Of a DNA stretch of 64,000 bases, positions 1-8,579 are shown one piece after another. This DNA is from Streptomyces sp. AC550_RSS872 (lineage in GTDB: Bacteria > Actinomycetota > Actinomycetes > Streptomycetales > Streptomycetaceae), in assembly GCF_019049285.1 (NCBI RefSeq), contig NZ_JAGMUL010000121.1, positions 1 through 64,000 on the forward strand, given 5' to 3'. Positions within the stretch are counted from its first letter, which is position 1. Every line of letters begins with the position of its first letter. A program made the position numbers and the translations under genes. The notes under the pieces are model-generated. The model searched no databases, was not told where the DNA came from, and saw only the letters and a program-made list of their open reading frames with translations.

Positions 1-604
1 GGTTTTGCGCCGCGGTCCCACACGAGGCGGCGGTACTTGTCGTGATCGTAGCCACGGTCGCCGAGTACGACGTCGGGACGGCGCCGGGGCCGGCCGCGGT
101 TGCCCCGCACGGGCGGCACGGCTTCGAGAAGCGGGATGAGCTGGGTGACGTCATTGCGGTTCGCGCCGGTCAGGGTGGCGGCGAGCGGGATGCCGGTGGC
201 GTCGGTGATCAAGTGGTGTTTGCTGCCCGTCTTACCCCGGTCAACAGGGCTTCGTCCCGTCCTGGCTCCCCTTTTAACGCCCGGATGTGGGAGCCGTCGA
301 CCGCCGCACGGGAAAAGTCCAGAGCATTCGCGCTGCGGAGCTTGGCGAGGAGAACCTCATGTAGTCGGGGCCACACGCCGGCCCGGGTCCACTCGGCCAA
401 GCGGCGCCAGCACGTCATCCCGGAGCCGAATCCGAGCTCCTGCGGCAGGTGTTCCCAGACGATCCCGGTATGCAGCACGAACAGGATGCCCCGGAACACC
501 AGACGGTCCGGATGCCGCTTCCGCCCTGGATGCCGGGGCCGACGCGCGACCTGAGGCAACAGCGGCTCGATCACCGCCCACAGCTCGTCATCGACATGAC
601 CAGA
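1..604 (-). CDS. IS5-family transposase, partial, with programmed frameshift
   Basis: Transposase that moves its own insertion sequence; the gene runs off the left edge. The first frame holds the N-terminal part (the DDELWAVIEPLLPQ and HTGIVWEHLPQELGFGSGMT blocks) with the first catalytic Asp in AAVDGSHIRALKG. At about position 275 an AAAAGGGG run lies just after that block. Reading resumes in the -1 frame with KTGSKHHLITDATGIPL, NRNDV and VVLGDRGYDHDKYRRLV, which carries the second catalytic Asp. A slip at A4G4 is the known way that IS427-group elements fuse orfA to orfB, so this is likely programmed rather than a mutation. No convincing start codon was found near position 600. The third catalytic residue (Glu) lies outside the window. 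Confidence 0.85.
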
Positions 605-633
605 CTCGCCCCCTGGCTGCGCTGCGGCTCCTC

Positions 634-825
634 GTGCCCGACCCGACGGTCCACGCCACCGCCCAGACGATGGTTGTCGCCACCGAAAACATGGTCGATG
701 CCGCAACGAGCATCGAAGAGCTCACCGCAGCGCAGGACACCGCATGGGCCGCACACGACCGCTTCATCGATACGACGGTCAAGGCCATCTATGTCGGCCT
801 CAGCCGGAAGCGGCGCAACACATAG
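634..825 (+). CDS. small hypothetical protein or 3' gene fragment
   Basis: A 63-residue reading frame from a GTG codon (VPDPTVHATAQ...) to a TAG at 823-825. It is rich in Ala, Thr and acidic residues and probably helical. It begins right beside the IS5-type element, and the same frame stays open into the IS, so it may be the 3' remnant of a gene cut by that insertion. I do not recognise the family. No signal peptide or membrane segment is visible. Confidence 0.35.
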   Translation: MPDPTVHATAQTMVVATENMVDAATSIEELTAAQDTAWAAHDRFIDTTVKAIYVGLSRKRRNT

Positions 826-921
826 GCGCACCCCCTGGCCCGGCTGTCACCACGCGGACCGGGGCGCGAACAGCGCGACCGGCATCGGTCGGGGGTATGC
901 GGGGAGCGGGTTCGCGGGTGG

Positions 922-2694
922 TCAGAGGCGGCGGATCACCCGCAGCTTGTCCGTGTAGAGGTCGCTTGCCGTACCGTCGATGATCGACTTGCCGCCGAGG
1001 TCGGCCATGGTGGGGCCGTTGGGGGTCTTGCGGCTGGAGACGAAGCGGCGTTTGCCGTGCTGGTCCAGGCCCATGTAGATGCCGGTGTGGGAGACGGCAC
1101 CGTCGTCGGGGTCGTTCCAGAACAGCACGTCACCGATCCGCAATGTGTCGAGGCTGGGCGGCGCGTCGGTGGCCTGGGCGACGACGATGCCAGGACTGGA
1201 AGCGGCCTGCCACTCCGATCTGCGCGGCAGGTACCTGCGCTCCACCGAGTCCTCCGCGAGGCTCATGGGGACGCCGAGGTGGTAGCCGTAGACCATGCGG
1301 ACGAAGCCTGAGCAGTCGAGGTTCTTCAGCCACTTCGGATCCGGGGCCTGGGTGACGTTCTCGCCACTGTCGAATGCCCAGGTGAGTCCCATGTACTCGT
1401 GGAAGTCTGCGCCTACCTCGCGCAGTCCCGAAGGCAGCGGTTTGCTGTATCCGGATTCGCCGAGTACCTGTGCGTTCTGGTGGGCGGGGTAGGTGACGGC
1501 GGGTGCGTACGGCCGGTACATCGAGGAGTAGGTGAGGGCGTCGGGCGACGTGTCGCCCGCCCACGCGCGGATTCGCTGCTCCACAGCGGCTGTCCACGTG
1601 CCGTCGAAGGGCTCCGGCAGGACCCGTACCCATGTGTCATGGGTGACGACCGGCGGGTCGGTCCAGGTCGCCGCCTCAATGCTGAAGTCGTAGACCCTAG
1701 CCTGCGGGAGGACCGTGGCGCCGGTCGAGGCGAGGCCCCGGACCCCGGCCGTGCCCGAGCGGAAGACAGCGTCCGGGGCCTTCTCCGGGTCGCGCACACT
1801 GTGGTGCCACACAGTGGGCTCGTCGTCCGTGCCTGTCGTGAGATGTTTCCAGGCTCGGGCGCGCAGGATGTCTCCTGCCTTCTCGACCCGGACCCACCAG
1901 TGGTCGAACGCCTTGAAGCCGGCGCCGACCGTGACAGCCGCGCTCAAGGTGGTCGGCGCATCGTCGATTTCCTTCTCGAGGACGAGCTGGACGTCTCCCG
2001 CGGGGGTGACGACGAGCCGCGCCCGGTAGTGGTTGTTGACGTCCCTGGCGCCGAAGACGAGGCCGAGGGAGACGGGCGCGCCGACGGGCAGCTTGTCGAA
2101 GGAGAACCGGGCGGCGGCGTAGATGTCGCCGATGCCATGATCGGGAAGCAGGGAATAGCGGCTCTTGCCGGCGGAAAGCGTGATGGCGGCCCTGCCGCTC
2201 TCGACGAAGTAGTCCGCGTCGGCGCCATTGTGATGGGACCAGGTCCCGCCGCCGGGCGACATACCCCAGCCGCCGGTGGGCGGGGTCCGGACGAACGCGT
2301 CGTGGACCGCCTTCTTCTGTTCGGTGAACCAGCGCCGCGCTCCCCTCAGCGTCACCGTCCGCGCTCCTGTGGTCAGCGTCGCGATCACGCCAGTGCCGTC
2401 CGAGACCTCCAGGCCGCCGGTGATCGTACGGGTGGTCAGCGGGCCGGCCGGGTGCGGGGCGTAGTGCCAGGGGTCGGCCGGGTCGATCAGCACGGGGACC
2501 CGGAAACCCGGTGGCCGGGCGGCGGACTCTGCCGACGTCGACGACACCGTCGCGGCCGTTGCTGCCGGGAGTTCGGCCGGGACGGTGGCGCCCGCGGCCG
2601 GCGTCATGGCGGGCGGCAGGGCGCTGCCTGCCGCGGCGCCGGCGATAGCGGTGAGGGCCGCTCTGCGGCTCAGCGAGAATTTCGGTGCGGACAT
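922..2694 (-). CDS. Tat-exported NlpC/P60-type protein
   Basis: A 590-residue protein that starts with a twin-arginine signal (SLSRRAALTAIAGAAAG), so it is probably exported folded. The middle (about residues 60-350) is beta-rich and resembles a LamG/concanavalin-like fold. The last 170 residues look like an NlpC/P60 cysteine-peptidase domain: KNLDCSGFVRMVYGYHLGVP supplies the nucleophile Cys, GDVLFWNDP the usual strand, and AVSHTGIYMG the catalytic His. NlpC/P60 enzymes usually cut cell-wall peptides, but this arrangement (long N-terminal beta domain, isolated catalytic end) is common in uncharacterised actinomycete exoproteins, so the substrate is open. The gene stands alone; the nearest gene upstream of it is the methyltransferase at 2892, on the same strand. 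Confidence 0.8.
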   Translation of the reverse strand: MSAPKFSLSRRAALTAIAGAAAGSALPPAMTPAAGATVPAELPAATAATVSSTSAESAARPPGFRVPVLIDPADPWHYAPHPAGPLTTRTITGGLEVSDGTGVIATLTTGARTVTLRGARRWFTEQKKAVHDAFVRTPPTGGWGMSPGGGTWSHHNGADADYFVESGRAAITLSAGKSRYSLLPDHGIGDIYAAARFSFDKLPVGAPVSLGLVFGARDVNNHYRARLVVTPAGDVQLVLEKEIDDAPTTLSAAVTVGAGFKAFDHWWVRVEKAGDILRARAWKHLTTGTDDEPTVWHHSVRDPEKAPDAVFRSGTAGVRGLASTGATVLPQARVYDFSIEAATWTDPPVVTHDTWVRVLPEPFDGTWTAAVEQRIRAWAGDTSPDALTYSSMYRPYAPAVTYPAHQNAQVLGESGYSKPLPSGLREVGADFHEYMGLTWAFDSGENVTQAPDPKWLKNLDCSGFVRMVYGYHLGVPMSLAEDSVERRYLPRRSEWQAASSPGIVVAQATDAPPSLDTLRIGDVLFWNDPDDGAVSHTGIYMGLDQHGKRRFVSSRKTPNGPTMADLGGKSIIDGTASDLYTDKLRVIRRL

Positions 2695-2891
2695 GCGACG
2701 GCCCCCCGTACGGAAAACGCATGATCGGATGATTGTGCGAGAAGCGACTTTACCCAGCTCCCCGGTTCGGCCCGTGCCCGCCGCCCGGCCGCTTCACCGC
2801 CTCGCGCACCGGGTTGTGCCGTGGCGTGCCCGCAGAAGGCTGCGGTGAGGAGGAGGGAAGGGCGGGCACCGGGCGATCGGCTCACCCGCTT

Positions 2892-3632
2892 CTACGGATC
2901 AGCGACAAGAAGCCGGTAACCGACATCGAGCACGTCGCGCTCAAGCAGGCCGGCGTGACGGTCATGCCACCGGCCGCAGGACAGGTCCTCCTCCAGCCTG
3001 GCCAGGCCAGGGCGGACGACGTCGTCGCCGATCTGGGCGAACAACGAGATAGCGGCCCGCACCTGCGGATCGAGGTACGCCTCGGGCCGGCGCCAGAACG
3101 CGGCCAGGAATCCGTCGGTGCAGTCGTGCGGGACAGGGACCGTCTCGACGCGGGCCCCTCCCAACAGGCCCACCAGCCGGTCCACCGCGACTGCTCGTGT
3201 GCCGTCGAACACGGCGGCCTGCGGAAGGTACTCCTCCAGCAGCCAGAACCGGTGATTGATGTCGGGGTCGAACGTGAAGATGACAACCCGCTGCCGGGCG
3301 AGGCGGCGTAACTCCCCGATGCCGGCCTCCAAGTCGCCCCAGTGGTGCACGGTCAGCAGGGCCATCACCGCATCGGCCGAGTCATCGGCCAGGGGAACCG
3401 ACTCCGCCGACGCCTGAAGAACCCGCGCAGCCCCAGCCGGACGCTGAGCGATCATCACCGCACTGGGCTCCACAGCCCACACGGTCTCTGACGGCTCGTA
3501 AGAGCCGCTGCCGGCTCCCACATTGATCACGGTGGCGGCACCACCGAGGGCCCGACGGATCCTGGCAGCGATCCGGGGGTCCGGCCGCCGTGTGTCGGCG
3601 TAGGACGCACCAATGCGGTCATAAGTCGTCAC
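2892..3632 (-). CDS. class I SAM-dependent methyltransferase
   Basis: Small-molecule methyltransferase of the UbiE/Methyltransf_11 type, 246 residues from the chosen GTG (VTTYDRIGASYADTRRPD). The reading frame is open further upstream, but the family signature begins at this GTG, so the longer N-terminus is probably not translated. SAM-binding motif I is INVGAGSGSYEP, followed by VWAVEPSAVMIAQRP (acidic residue in strand beta 2) and ASAESVPLADDSADAVMALLTVHHW (motif II/III with the acidic DD pair). The rest is a helical cap without recognisable substrate residues. Cytosolic. Substrate unknown and neighbours give no hint. Confidence 0.85.
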   Translation of the reverse strand: MTTYDRIGASYADTRRPDPRIAARIRRALGGAATVINVGAGSGSYEPSETVWAVEPSAVMIAQRPAGAARVLQASAESVPLADDSADAVMALLTVHHWGDLEAGIGELRRLARQRVVIFTFDPDINHRFWLLEEYLPQAAVFDGTRAVAVDRLVGLLGGARVETVPVPHDCTDGFLAAFWRRPEAYLDPQVRAAISLFAQIGDDVVRPGLARLEEDLSCGRWHDRHAGLLERDVLDVGYRLLVADP

Positions 3633-3870
3633 ACCTCGCAGTATGCGCGCTCCGGTGACTCCGGCGACAGGGAAGAAGCCGCTGTCGGTCGGCACCGACC
3701 TGAACGCCGTGCGGCTGCGTGCCCAAGGCCAGATCTTCGTGAGCGGGGCCAGAGTCCCTCGCCATCTCAACCCCGCCCACGCCCTGGTGCCCACCCCCGA
3801 GGGAGGGGCCCTGAGCGCGGACAACTGCACTGTTGGCGAGCTGTGACTGCATGAGACAGCCCCGCTCGAG

Positions 3871-4316
3871 GGCGCCGTGGATCTACGGCGCTCAGCTCGA
3901 CTTCCTGCACGCCCGGCCCGACGTATGGCCCGCACACGTCAGGATCGACGGCCTCAGCCATGGCACGCTCGCCCCACGTCTCCCCGCCGAACAGAACCCT
4001 GCCACTGCTGGAGCGGGAGGCCGACGGCCATCTCCCGTTCGCCTACGAACAGCTGGCCGCCGCATACCGCGCCGTGGGCGACGGCCGCGCCGCGTGCACC
4101 GTCCAACTGGCCAGACTCCGCCGCCATCGCCGGGCGCTGCCCTGGTACGCCCGTTTCTGGGGCCACCTTCAGGACACGACTGTGGGCTACGGCTTCCGCC
4201 CCCTGCGGGCGCCGGCCGGCTTCTGCTCCTCCTGGTCTGCGACGCCATCGCTTACTCACTGCATCATCCACGCCCCGTGAAAGCCGACGAGGCACCCGAC
4301 TTCATCCCCGTCGTCT
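3871..4316 (+). pseudogene. decayed membrane-associated oxidoreductase-like gene
   Basis: The pieces lie in different frames but read as one protein. WIYGAQLDFLHARPDVWPAH and RIDGLSHGTLAPRLPAEQ (from 3886) are followed by LPLLEREADGHLPFAYEQLA, AAYRAVGDGRAACTVQLARL, RRHRRALPWYARFWGHLQDT and TVGYGFRPLRA (3990-4210). After another shift come GRLLLLLVCDAIAYSLHH and PVKADEAPDFIPVV (about 4225-4315). This matches the C-terminal half of large Streptomyces membrane-associated 'oxidoreductase' proteins, including their terminal hydrophobic segment. Several frameshifts and loss of the first several hundred residues make it a clear pseudogene. A short open frame just before it (3643-3846) could be another remnant, but I could not place it. 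Confidence 0.6.
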
Positions 4317-4454
4317 GCACACAGGGCGGGTGCAGCCCTGGAGCCCTCTCATGCCGGCGCGACCCGAGATCACTCGCACTGGATACCCGACGACCGCCAG
4401 GGACTGCCCCGCAAAGATCAAGGCCGGATCGCAGACGGTGTGTACGGTGTCGGT

Positions 4455-5051
4455 GTGATCGGCAGTGACGGGGTTCGGCTGGGCACTGAAGCAGCGCATC
4501 GCCTCGCGCTGGCTGACTGCTGCGAGATAGCCCCAGGGTTGAGCGATGCCGAGTTCACGCGCATAGAGGCCGCGTTCGGCTTCGAGTTCTCCGCCGACCA
4601 CCGAGCCTTCCTGGCTGCCGGCCTGCCTGTCGCTTCGCCGCCTGAAGAAGGCGCAACCTGGGACCAGCCGTGGCCAGACTGGCGTAACGGTGACCCCGAA
4701 GATCTTCGTCACCGCCTTGAGTGGCCCGTTCAGGGCGTGTTGAACGCGAAAGAAAATGGATGGTGGGAGCGGGCCTGGGGGCCGCGCCCGGGCGACGAGC
4801 CAACTGCCATGAAGGTGGCCGAGCAGAAACTTGCGGAGGTTCCGCAACTGGTTCCCGTGTACGCGCACCGGTTCGTTCCTGCCGGACGAGACACCTACGG
4901 ACACCCGGTTCTCTCGGTGTGGGGCACCGACATCATCTGCTACGGCCACGACTTGGCCGACTACATCGATCACGAGTTCCGGGACGTCGATGAAGGCACT
5001 CCCTGGAACCCGCAGGCATCCGTCACCTTCTGGAAGAACTTCATCTGCTGA
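4455..5051 (+). CDS. SMI1/KNR4 (SUKH)-like protein
   Basis: A 198-residue cytosolic protein from GTG 4455; an in-frame GTG at 4440 is an alternative start. LSDAEFTRIEAAFGFEFSAD followed by HRAFLAAGLPV is the usual opening of SMI1/KNR4 proteins, and PVLSVWGTDIICYGHDLADY near the end is the conserved strand region. Members of this superfamily often act as immunity proteins against toxins in polymorphic-toxin systems, but many in Streptomyces are orphan genes of unknown role. No toxin gene is adjacent. The IS21-like element begins 21 bases after the stop codon. Confidence 0.7.
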   Translation: MIGSDGVRLGTEAAHRLALADCCEIAPGLSDAEFTRIEAAFGFEFSADHRAFLAAGLPVASPPEEGATWDQPWPDWRNGDPEDLRHRLEWPVQGVLNAKENGWWERAWGPRPGDEPTAMKVAEQKLAEVPQLVPVYAHRFVPAGRDTYGHPVLSVWGTDIICYGHDLADYIDHEFRDVDEGTPWNPQASVTFWKNFIC

Positions 5052-5071
5052 GGAGTCGTCCGTCACCCGGG

Positions 5072-5098
5072 TGTCTGTAAGCACTTGCTTCGGCTCCG
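5072..5098 (+). repeat. IS21-like terminal inverted repeat (istB side)
   Basis: Starts TGTCTGTAAGCACTTGC and continues into CGGCTCC. It matches the opposite end at 7268-7293 in inverted orientation with a few substitutions and one indel. A second related block (GTTTCGGCTCCA) follows at about 5109-5120, as expected for the multiple terminal repeats bound by IstA. Confidence 0.65.
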
Positions 5099-5450
5099 GT
5101 GCACGGAGTTGTTTCGGCTCCACTGCCGGAGTGGGGGCGCGTGTATTGGTGTGATTCACGCCCCTGTAGCAAGGTGATTTGGCCCCACTTTGTTCGGGTG
5201 GTTCCGCTGGCCCGGGTAGGGGGTGTTGGCGGTAGTTTTGAAGCCTCGGTGGACCTCCGTCAGCGCATCCCCGACAGGTGCGTGGAGGGTTGCCGACCCG
5301 GTTCGACTCAAGCCGCGGACCTCCCGGTGGCCGCGGCGGTTGGACGAGAACGGGCGGTGCTGCGGCCGGCACTGGGACTTGACGGCCGGGGCCCGAAACG
5401 ACTGCGGCCGGTCTCCCGCATGGGACGCCGGCCGCAGTTGTCGGTGCAGG

Positions 5451-6177
5451 TCAGCGACGGCGCTTCCGCTGGGTCTGCGCGAAACGGTAGGACTGGGTGC
5501 CGGTCTCGACGATGTGCGCGTTGAACGTGACCCGGTCCACGATCGCCGTGCAGAGACGGGGATCGGTGAAGGTCTGCTTCCACTCCGAGAACGGAGCGTT
5601 CGAGACGATCGCGATGGCCCGCCGTTCTTCCCGCTCGGTGAAGATCTGGAACAGCAGTACGGTGAAGATCTGGAACAGCAGTTTGGCGCCGGCCTTGTAC
5701 AGGTCGAGACAGCCGAACTCGTCAAGACAGAGCAGGTCAACGCGGCCGTAGCGGGCGATGAGGCGGGTGAGCTTCTTTTCGTCGGCGCTTCCGCGAGTGC
5801 GTTGACAAGGTCGACCGTGGTTGTGTGGCGGACCTTGAGTCCGGCCTCATCCATGGCCGTGCCGATCCCGATCAGCAGGTGGGACTTCGCGGCGCGGCCG
5901 TCGCCCACGGCGAGGGGGAAGTTGGCGTCCCTGACCAGCCGCTGCTTGCGCCGTTCGTCGCGTTCGGCGCACTCGGTTTCCAGCAGGTCGGCGAGGAAGT
6001 CCTTGTAGCTGGACCGCTGGCGCATGGCGTCGGCGGCCGTCTCCTGGATCCGGCGGCGGATCGTCGGCAGGTGCAGGCCCGGCAGGCTTCGTCGATGGCC
6101 GTGTCCACGGCTTCCTCCGGTCCCATGTCCCGGCGGGGCGAAGGGACCTGGGCGGCCGTGGTATCGGTCGTGTTCAT
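5451..6177 (-). pseudogene. istB: istB-like transposition helper ATPase, frameshifted
   Basis: IstB is the AAA+ helper of IS21 transposition. The frame opens at ATG 6177 (MNTTDTTAAQVPSPRRDMGP). It shifts near 6070, continues as QRSSYKDFLADLLETECAER, DERRKQRLV and GDGRAAKSHLLIGIGTAMDE (Walker A region with Gly/Arg changes), and shifts again near 5790. It ends in fragments of CLDEFGYLDLYKAGAKLLFQ and HIVETGTQSYRFAQT type (about 5720-5455). At least two frameshifts make it nonfunctional. A 24-bp tandem duplication (5637-5684) lies in the 3' third. It overlaps the stop of the upstream istA remnant by ATGA. Confidence 0.8.
5637..5684. repeat. 24-bp tandem duplication inside istB remnant
   Basis: GGTGAAGATCTGGAACAGCA followed by GTAC occurs at 5637-5660 and again at 5661-5684 with only the last bases changed (GTTT). 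The duplication is in frame and would double an eight-residue stretch (LLFQIFT plus one residue) of IstB. It looks like replication slippage in a gene no longer under selection. Confidence 0.85.
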
Positions 6178-6464
6178 ACGGTGCCTTGCGGTTGACGTGT
6201 CACGAGCTGGTCGTAGTGGGCAACAGTCGGCAGCGGCCGTTTGTCCTCGGGCAGCTGGGCCCGGCGGGCCGTCAGTGACACCACGCCGCTGGGTTCGGCC
6301 CAGGGCGGTTGCTCGCCCTCGTCGTCCTGGTCCTCAGGTGGTGGCGGGGCCGGCGCGGCGGCTCTGCGGGCCTCGACAGCCACCACGTCGGCGGTGGTGG
6401 CGCCCGCCCGGACCGCGGCGGCCATCCCCTGTTCGACAGCGGCCGCGGGTATCCGCCGGTGCAC
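6174..6464 (-). pseudogene. istA: istA transposase, C-terminal remnant
   Basis: The last 60 residues (TADVVAVEARRAA and SLTARRAQLPEDKRPLPTVA plus HYDQLVTRQ) match the tail of Streptomyces IS21 transposases, and its TGA overlaps the istB ATG as in intact elements. The integrase core with the DDE residues is missing. Upstream, up to about 6670, the sequence is too degraded to assign. It contains a 20-bp tandem duplication at 6444-6483. Confidence 0.65.
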
Positions 6465-6483
6465 GCGGGCATCCGCCGGTGCA
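6444..6483. repeat. 20-bp tandem duplication in istA remnant
   Basis: CGCGGGTATCCGCCGGTGCA is followed directly by CGCGGGCATCCGCCGGTGCA (one difference). It shifts the frame of the remnant because 20 is not a multiple of three. Confidence 0.85.
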
Positions 6484-6694
6484 GTAGCAGGACCTCGACT
6501 CCGCCCGCGACAAACCCATCCCGGCCTCCGACACGACCGTGATCAAGCACCACGGTCTCCGACATGACCGTGATCGACGCACAAACCCTGCCGTCGCCGG
6601 GCGGACCTGTGCATTCACTCCAAAGAGGGCACGTCGCGGACCTGCCGACTGATCCACTGGCGAACGGCACCGCCTGCGGAGCAGCCGGCGCGCC

Positions 6695-7150
6695 TCAGTG
6701 CTGGATCAGGCCGCCGACCGGAACGGCAGCGACGTGGCCGGTCACCGGAAGCGTCTGAGCCAGGGCGAGGCCGACATCAACCAGCGATGACCGGCGCAGA
6801 CGAACGACATCGGGAATCGGAGTCCAGACCGACTCGACGGTTTCGCCGTTCGGCTCCGGCCGGAGCCGGCCGCCAGTGATACGGACCTGGTAGAAGACAC
6901 CGACATTCTGGTGCTCGATTCCCGCACGCGCGACGGCTGCGGGGATCACCCTGGAATCCACGCCCAGCAGGCGCTCGACCACCGCGGAGCAGCCGGTCTC
7001 CTCAGCAACCTCCCGGACCACCGTGTCAAACGGATCCTCCGCGTGCTCGACCCTGCCGCCCGGAAGAGTCCAGTTGTCCGACGCGTGATGGGCGAGCAGT
7101 ACCCGCCCGCCCTCGATGCACACGGCGTACGCCGCCAACCGGAAACTCAT
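6695..7150 (-). CDS. NUDIX hydrolase
   Basis: A 151-residue pyrophosphohydrolase of the MutT/NUDIX superfamily. The complete NUDIX box is visible: GGRVEHAEDPFDTVVREVAE followed by ETG, including the REVAEE metal-binding core. The start at ATG 7150 (MSFRLAAYAVCIEGGRVLLA) is typical; a longer form from 7168 is possible. These enzymes act on nucleoside diphosphates linked to another moiety, and the precise substrate cannot be read from sequence. The gene lies between the ends of the IS21-like element, oriented like istA, and occupies the place of the istA N-terminal half. It looks intact, unlike the IS genes around it. Confidence 0.9.
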   Translation of the reverse strand: MSFRLAAYAVCIEGGRVLLAHHASDNWTLPGGRVEHAEDPFDTVVREVAEETGCSAVVERLLGVDSRVIPAAVARAGIEHQNVGVFYQVRITGGRLRPEPNGETVESVWTPIPDVVRLRRSSLVDVGLALAQTLPVTGHVAAVPVGGLIQH

Positions 7151-7267
7151 TTCCCTCGCACCTCCCACCGGACCCTATCCCGCCGTCCAAGATCCATGCG
7201 GCGCCATGAGCGCAGAGTGGAGCCAGATCAACTTCTTACGCCTGGAGCCACTTCAGTTCCGGGTGGT

Positions 7268-7293
7268 GGAGCCCAAAGCAGTGCTTACCGACA
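7268..7293 (-). repeat. IS21-like terminal inverted repeat (istA side)
   Basis: Read on the minus strand from 7293: TGTCGGTAAGCACTGC followed by TTTGGGCTCC. This is the inverted partner of 5072-5098. Two further GGCTCCA blocks follow inward (about 7243 and 7223 on the + strand as TGGAGCC), the multiple-repeat end structure of IS21 elements. Confidence 0.65.
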
Positions 7294-7553
7294 CCCGGGT
7301 ACACCCACCGGGCCCGGCCGACGTCCTCGACGCCTCACCGTCGACCATGCACGAGCTCGTTACATGGCGAGAGATGGCGAGGCGATCACCGGTATCGCAT
7401 GCGACGGCAATGGCTGCCGCGGGGCGGACGCGTCAACCTCGCACATGCGAGGTTCACGCAACATGGGACCGCTTGTGAGGATGCTGCACAGGCAACCGGG
7501 ACGCGGGAGAGCGACACCTCGCCGCCGCGCACTCGTCCATCAAGGGGGAAACG

Positions 7554-7937
7554 ATGCTCAAGAAGATCAAGCGGACCGCCGTGGCCCTGGCCCTGGCTAC
7601 GGGCACTCTCGCCGCCACCGCCGCGACCGCACAGGCCGGTGAACTGGGGGTGCGGCAGGGGGACTACGCGGGCTGCAAGCTGGGCTATGTCTGCATGTAC
7701 CAGAATGAGGCCGACTGGAAGGCCGGCCAGCCCAGCCACCGCTGGTACCAGTACGGCGCTCACAACCTGAACAACCAGTACGGCACGAAGTGGGTCTTCA
7801 ACAACCAGCACTCCGGCGCGAAGGCCCGGCTGTGCTACGGGTACAACGGTGCCAACTGCACCGGCCTGATCATCAACAGCTACACCGTCGGCGTGGCCGA
7901 CATCACGCCGATCAACAGCATCAAGCTCTACGCGTAG
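7554..7937 (+). CDS. secreted peptidase inhibitor family I36 protein
   Basis: A 127-residue exported protein. A Sec signal peptide (KKIKRTAVALALATGTLAAT, cleavage after ATAQAG) precedes a mature domain of about 95 residues with CKLGYVCMYQNEADW, WVFNNQ and a Cys pair in LCYGYNGANCTG. That is the beta/gamma-crystallin-like pattern of the I36 inhibitors (Streptomyces metalloproteinase-inhibitor family). AAGGGGGAAACG gives a strong ribosome site before ATG 7554. Monocistronic, closed by a terminator at 7981-8021. The inhibitor role is inferred from the family; many I36 proteins are untested. Confidence 0.85.
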   Translation: MLKKIKRTAVALALATGTLAATAATAQAGELGVRQGDYAGCKLGYVCMYQNEADWKAGQPSHRWYQYGAHNLNNQYGTKWVFNNQHSGAKARLCYGYNGANCTGLIINSYTVGVADITPINSIKLYA

Positions 7938-7980
7938 TCCGCTCCAGCGGTCCGCGGGCGCGCCAGTGACCCTACGGACA

Positions 7981-8021
7981 CACCACGGGCCTCGGGGACA
8001 AGACGTCCCCGGGGCCTGGTG
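7981..8021 (+). terminator. hairpin terminator after I36 gene
   Basis: GGCCTCGGGGAC (7988-7999) pairs with GTCCCCGGGGCC (8005-8016) across an AAGAC loop, with CACCA/TGGTG extending the stem. It sits 44 bases after the I36 stop codon. There is no long T tract, as usual in Streptomyces. Confidence 0.75.
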
Positions 8022-8579
8022 TATGAGGTCGTGCTGTTCAACGACGGCACATCGCCGGCGTCCCACTTCGGCCTGTGAAGGCTCCACCTGGCGCAGGCAG
8101 CACACGCACCTGGACTCGGAGTCGCCGCGGCCACGCACTGCCAGTAGCTCCCGCTGCCGCCCACTGGCTGGCCGTTCGCGCAGCCCGGGCAGGTCATCGC
8201 CGGCTGTCGGAAGCCCAAGCCGACCACCCACCCGTCGGGCGCGGCGTAGCCTCAGAAGCCGCCTCGGGGGCTTCCGCGGGTGTCTCCCTGCTCAGCCAGG
8301 AGCGGCATGACGCGGATCGCCTCCCAGTGGCTCCTCGCGCTACCGTCCACGCGGCGCTGCCAGAGTCGTGCTGTCTCTGCGTGGCCGGCCACACGCCGAC
8401 GTCCAACCCGTGCACGGTGATGCCCGCCGCGACGACCGTGGGCTCACGCTCCTCCCACAGGGCTGTCGGTTTCAGCGGTCTGGGGCGCCGACGAAGACCC
8501 CCTGACTACAGCGCCCCATTTCTAGGACATCGGTGCCCGCCGCTTCGCCCGAGACCGTTTCCCGTGGTTGTGGCTTAAG
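8022..8579. other. region without a supported gene
   Basis: Open frames exist on both strands but none shows a recognisable family. The best is a minus-strand frame ending near 7928 that contains the Cys pairs TCPGC and CAAC, possibly a small zinc-binding peptide, but it overlaps the terminator and the 3' part of the I36 gene, so I do not call it. Confidence 0.4.

Larger units (their letters stand above)
5072..7293 (-). mobile_element. IS21-like element shell carrying a NUDIX gene
   Basis: The ends are inverted copies of each other. From 5072 inward the + strand reads TGTCTGTAAGCACTTGC, and the other end read inward from 7293 on the minus strand gives TGTCGGTAAGCACTGC. Both are followed by repeated GGCTCC blocks, as in the multiple end repeats of IS21 elements that begin with TGT. 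Both tips are bordered by CCCGGG (5066-5071 and 7294-7299), which would fit a target duplication, although CCCGGG is its own reverse complement and could also be part of the ends. Inside are an istB pseudogene, the tail of istA and an intact NUDIX gene in place of most of istA. Confidence 0.65.

Noticed and set aside
1399..2724. 441-codon plus-strand open frame over the NlpC/P60 gene
   Set aside because: It is the antisense shadow of the minus-strand gene: high Gly/Arg/Val content, no recognisable domain, and its length comes from the G/C third-position bias of the opposite strand.
4302..5372. 356-codon minus-strand frame opposite the SMI1/KNR4-like gene
   Set aside because: No motif, Pro/Arg-rich composition, and it runs across the IS21 end. 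The plus-strand frame has clear family blocks.
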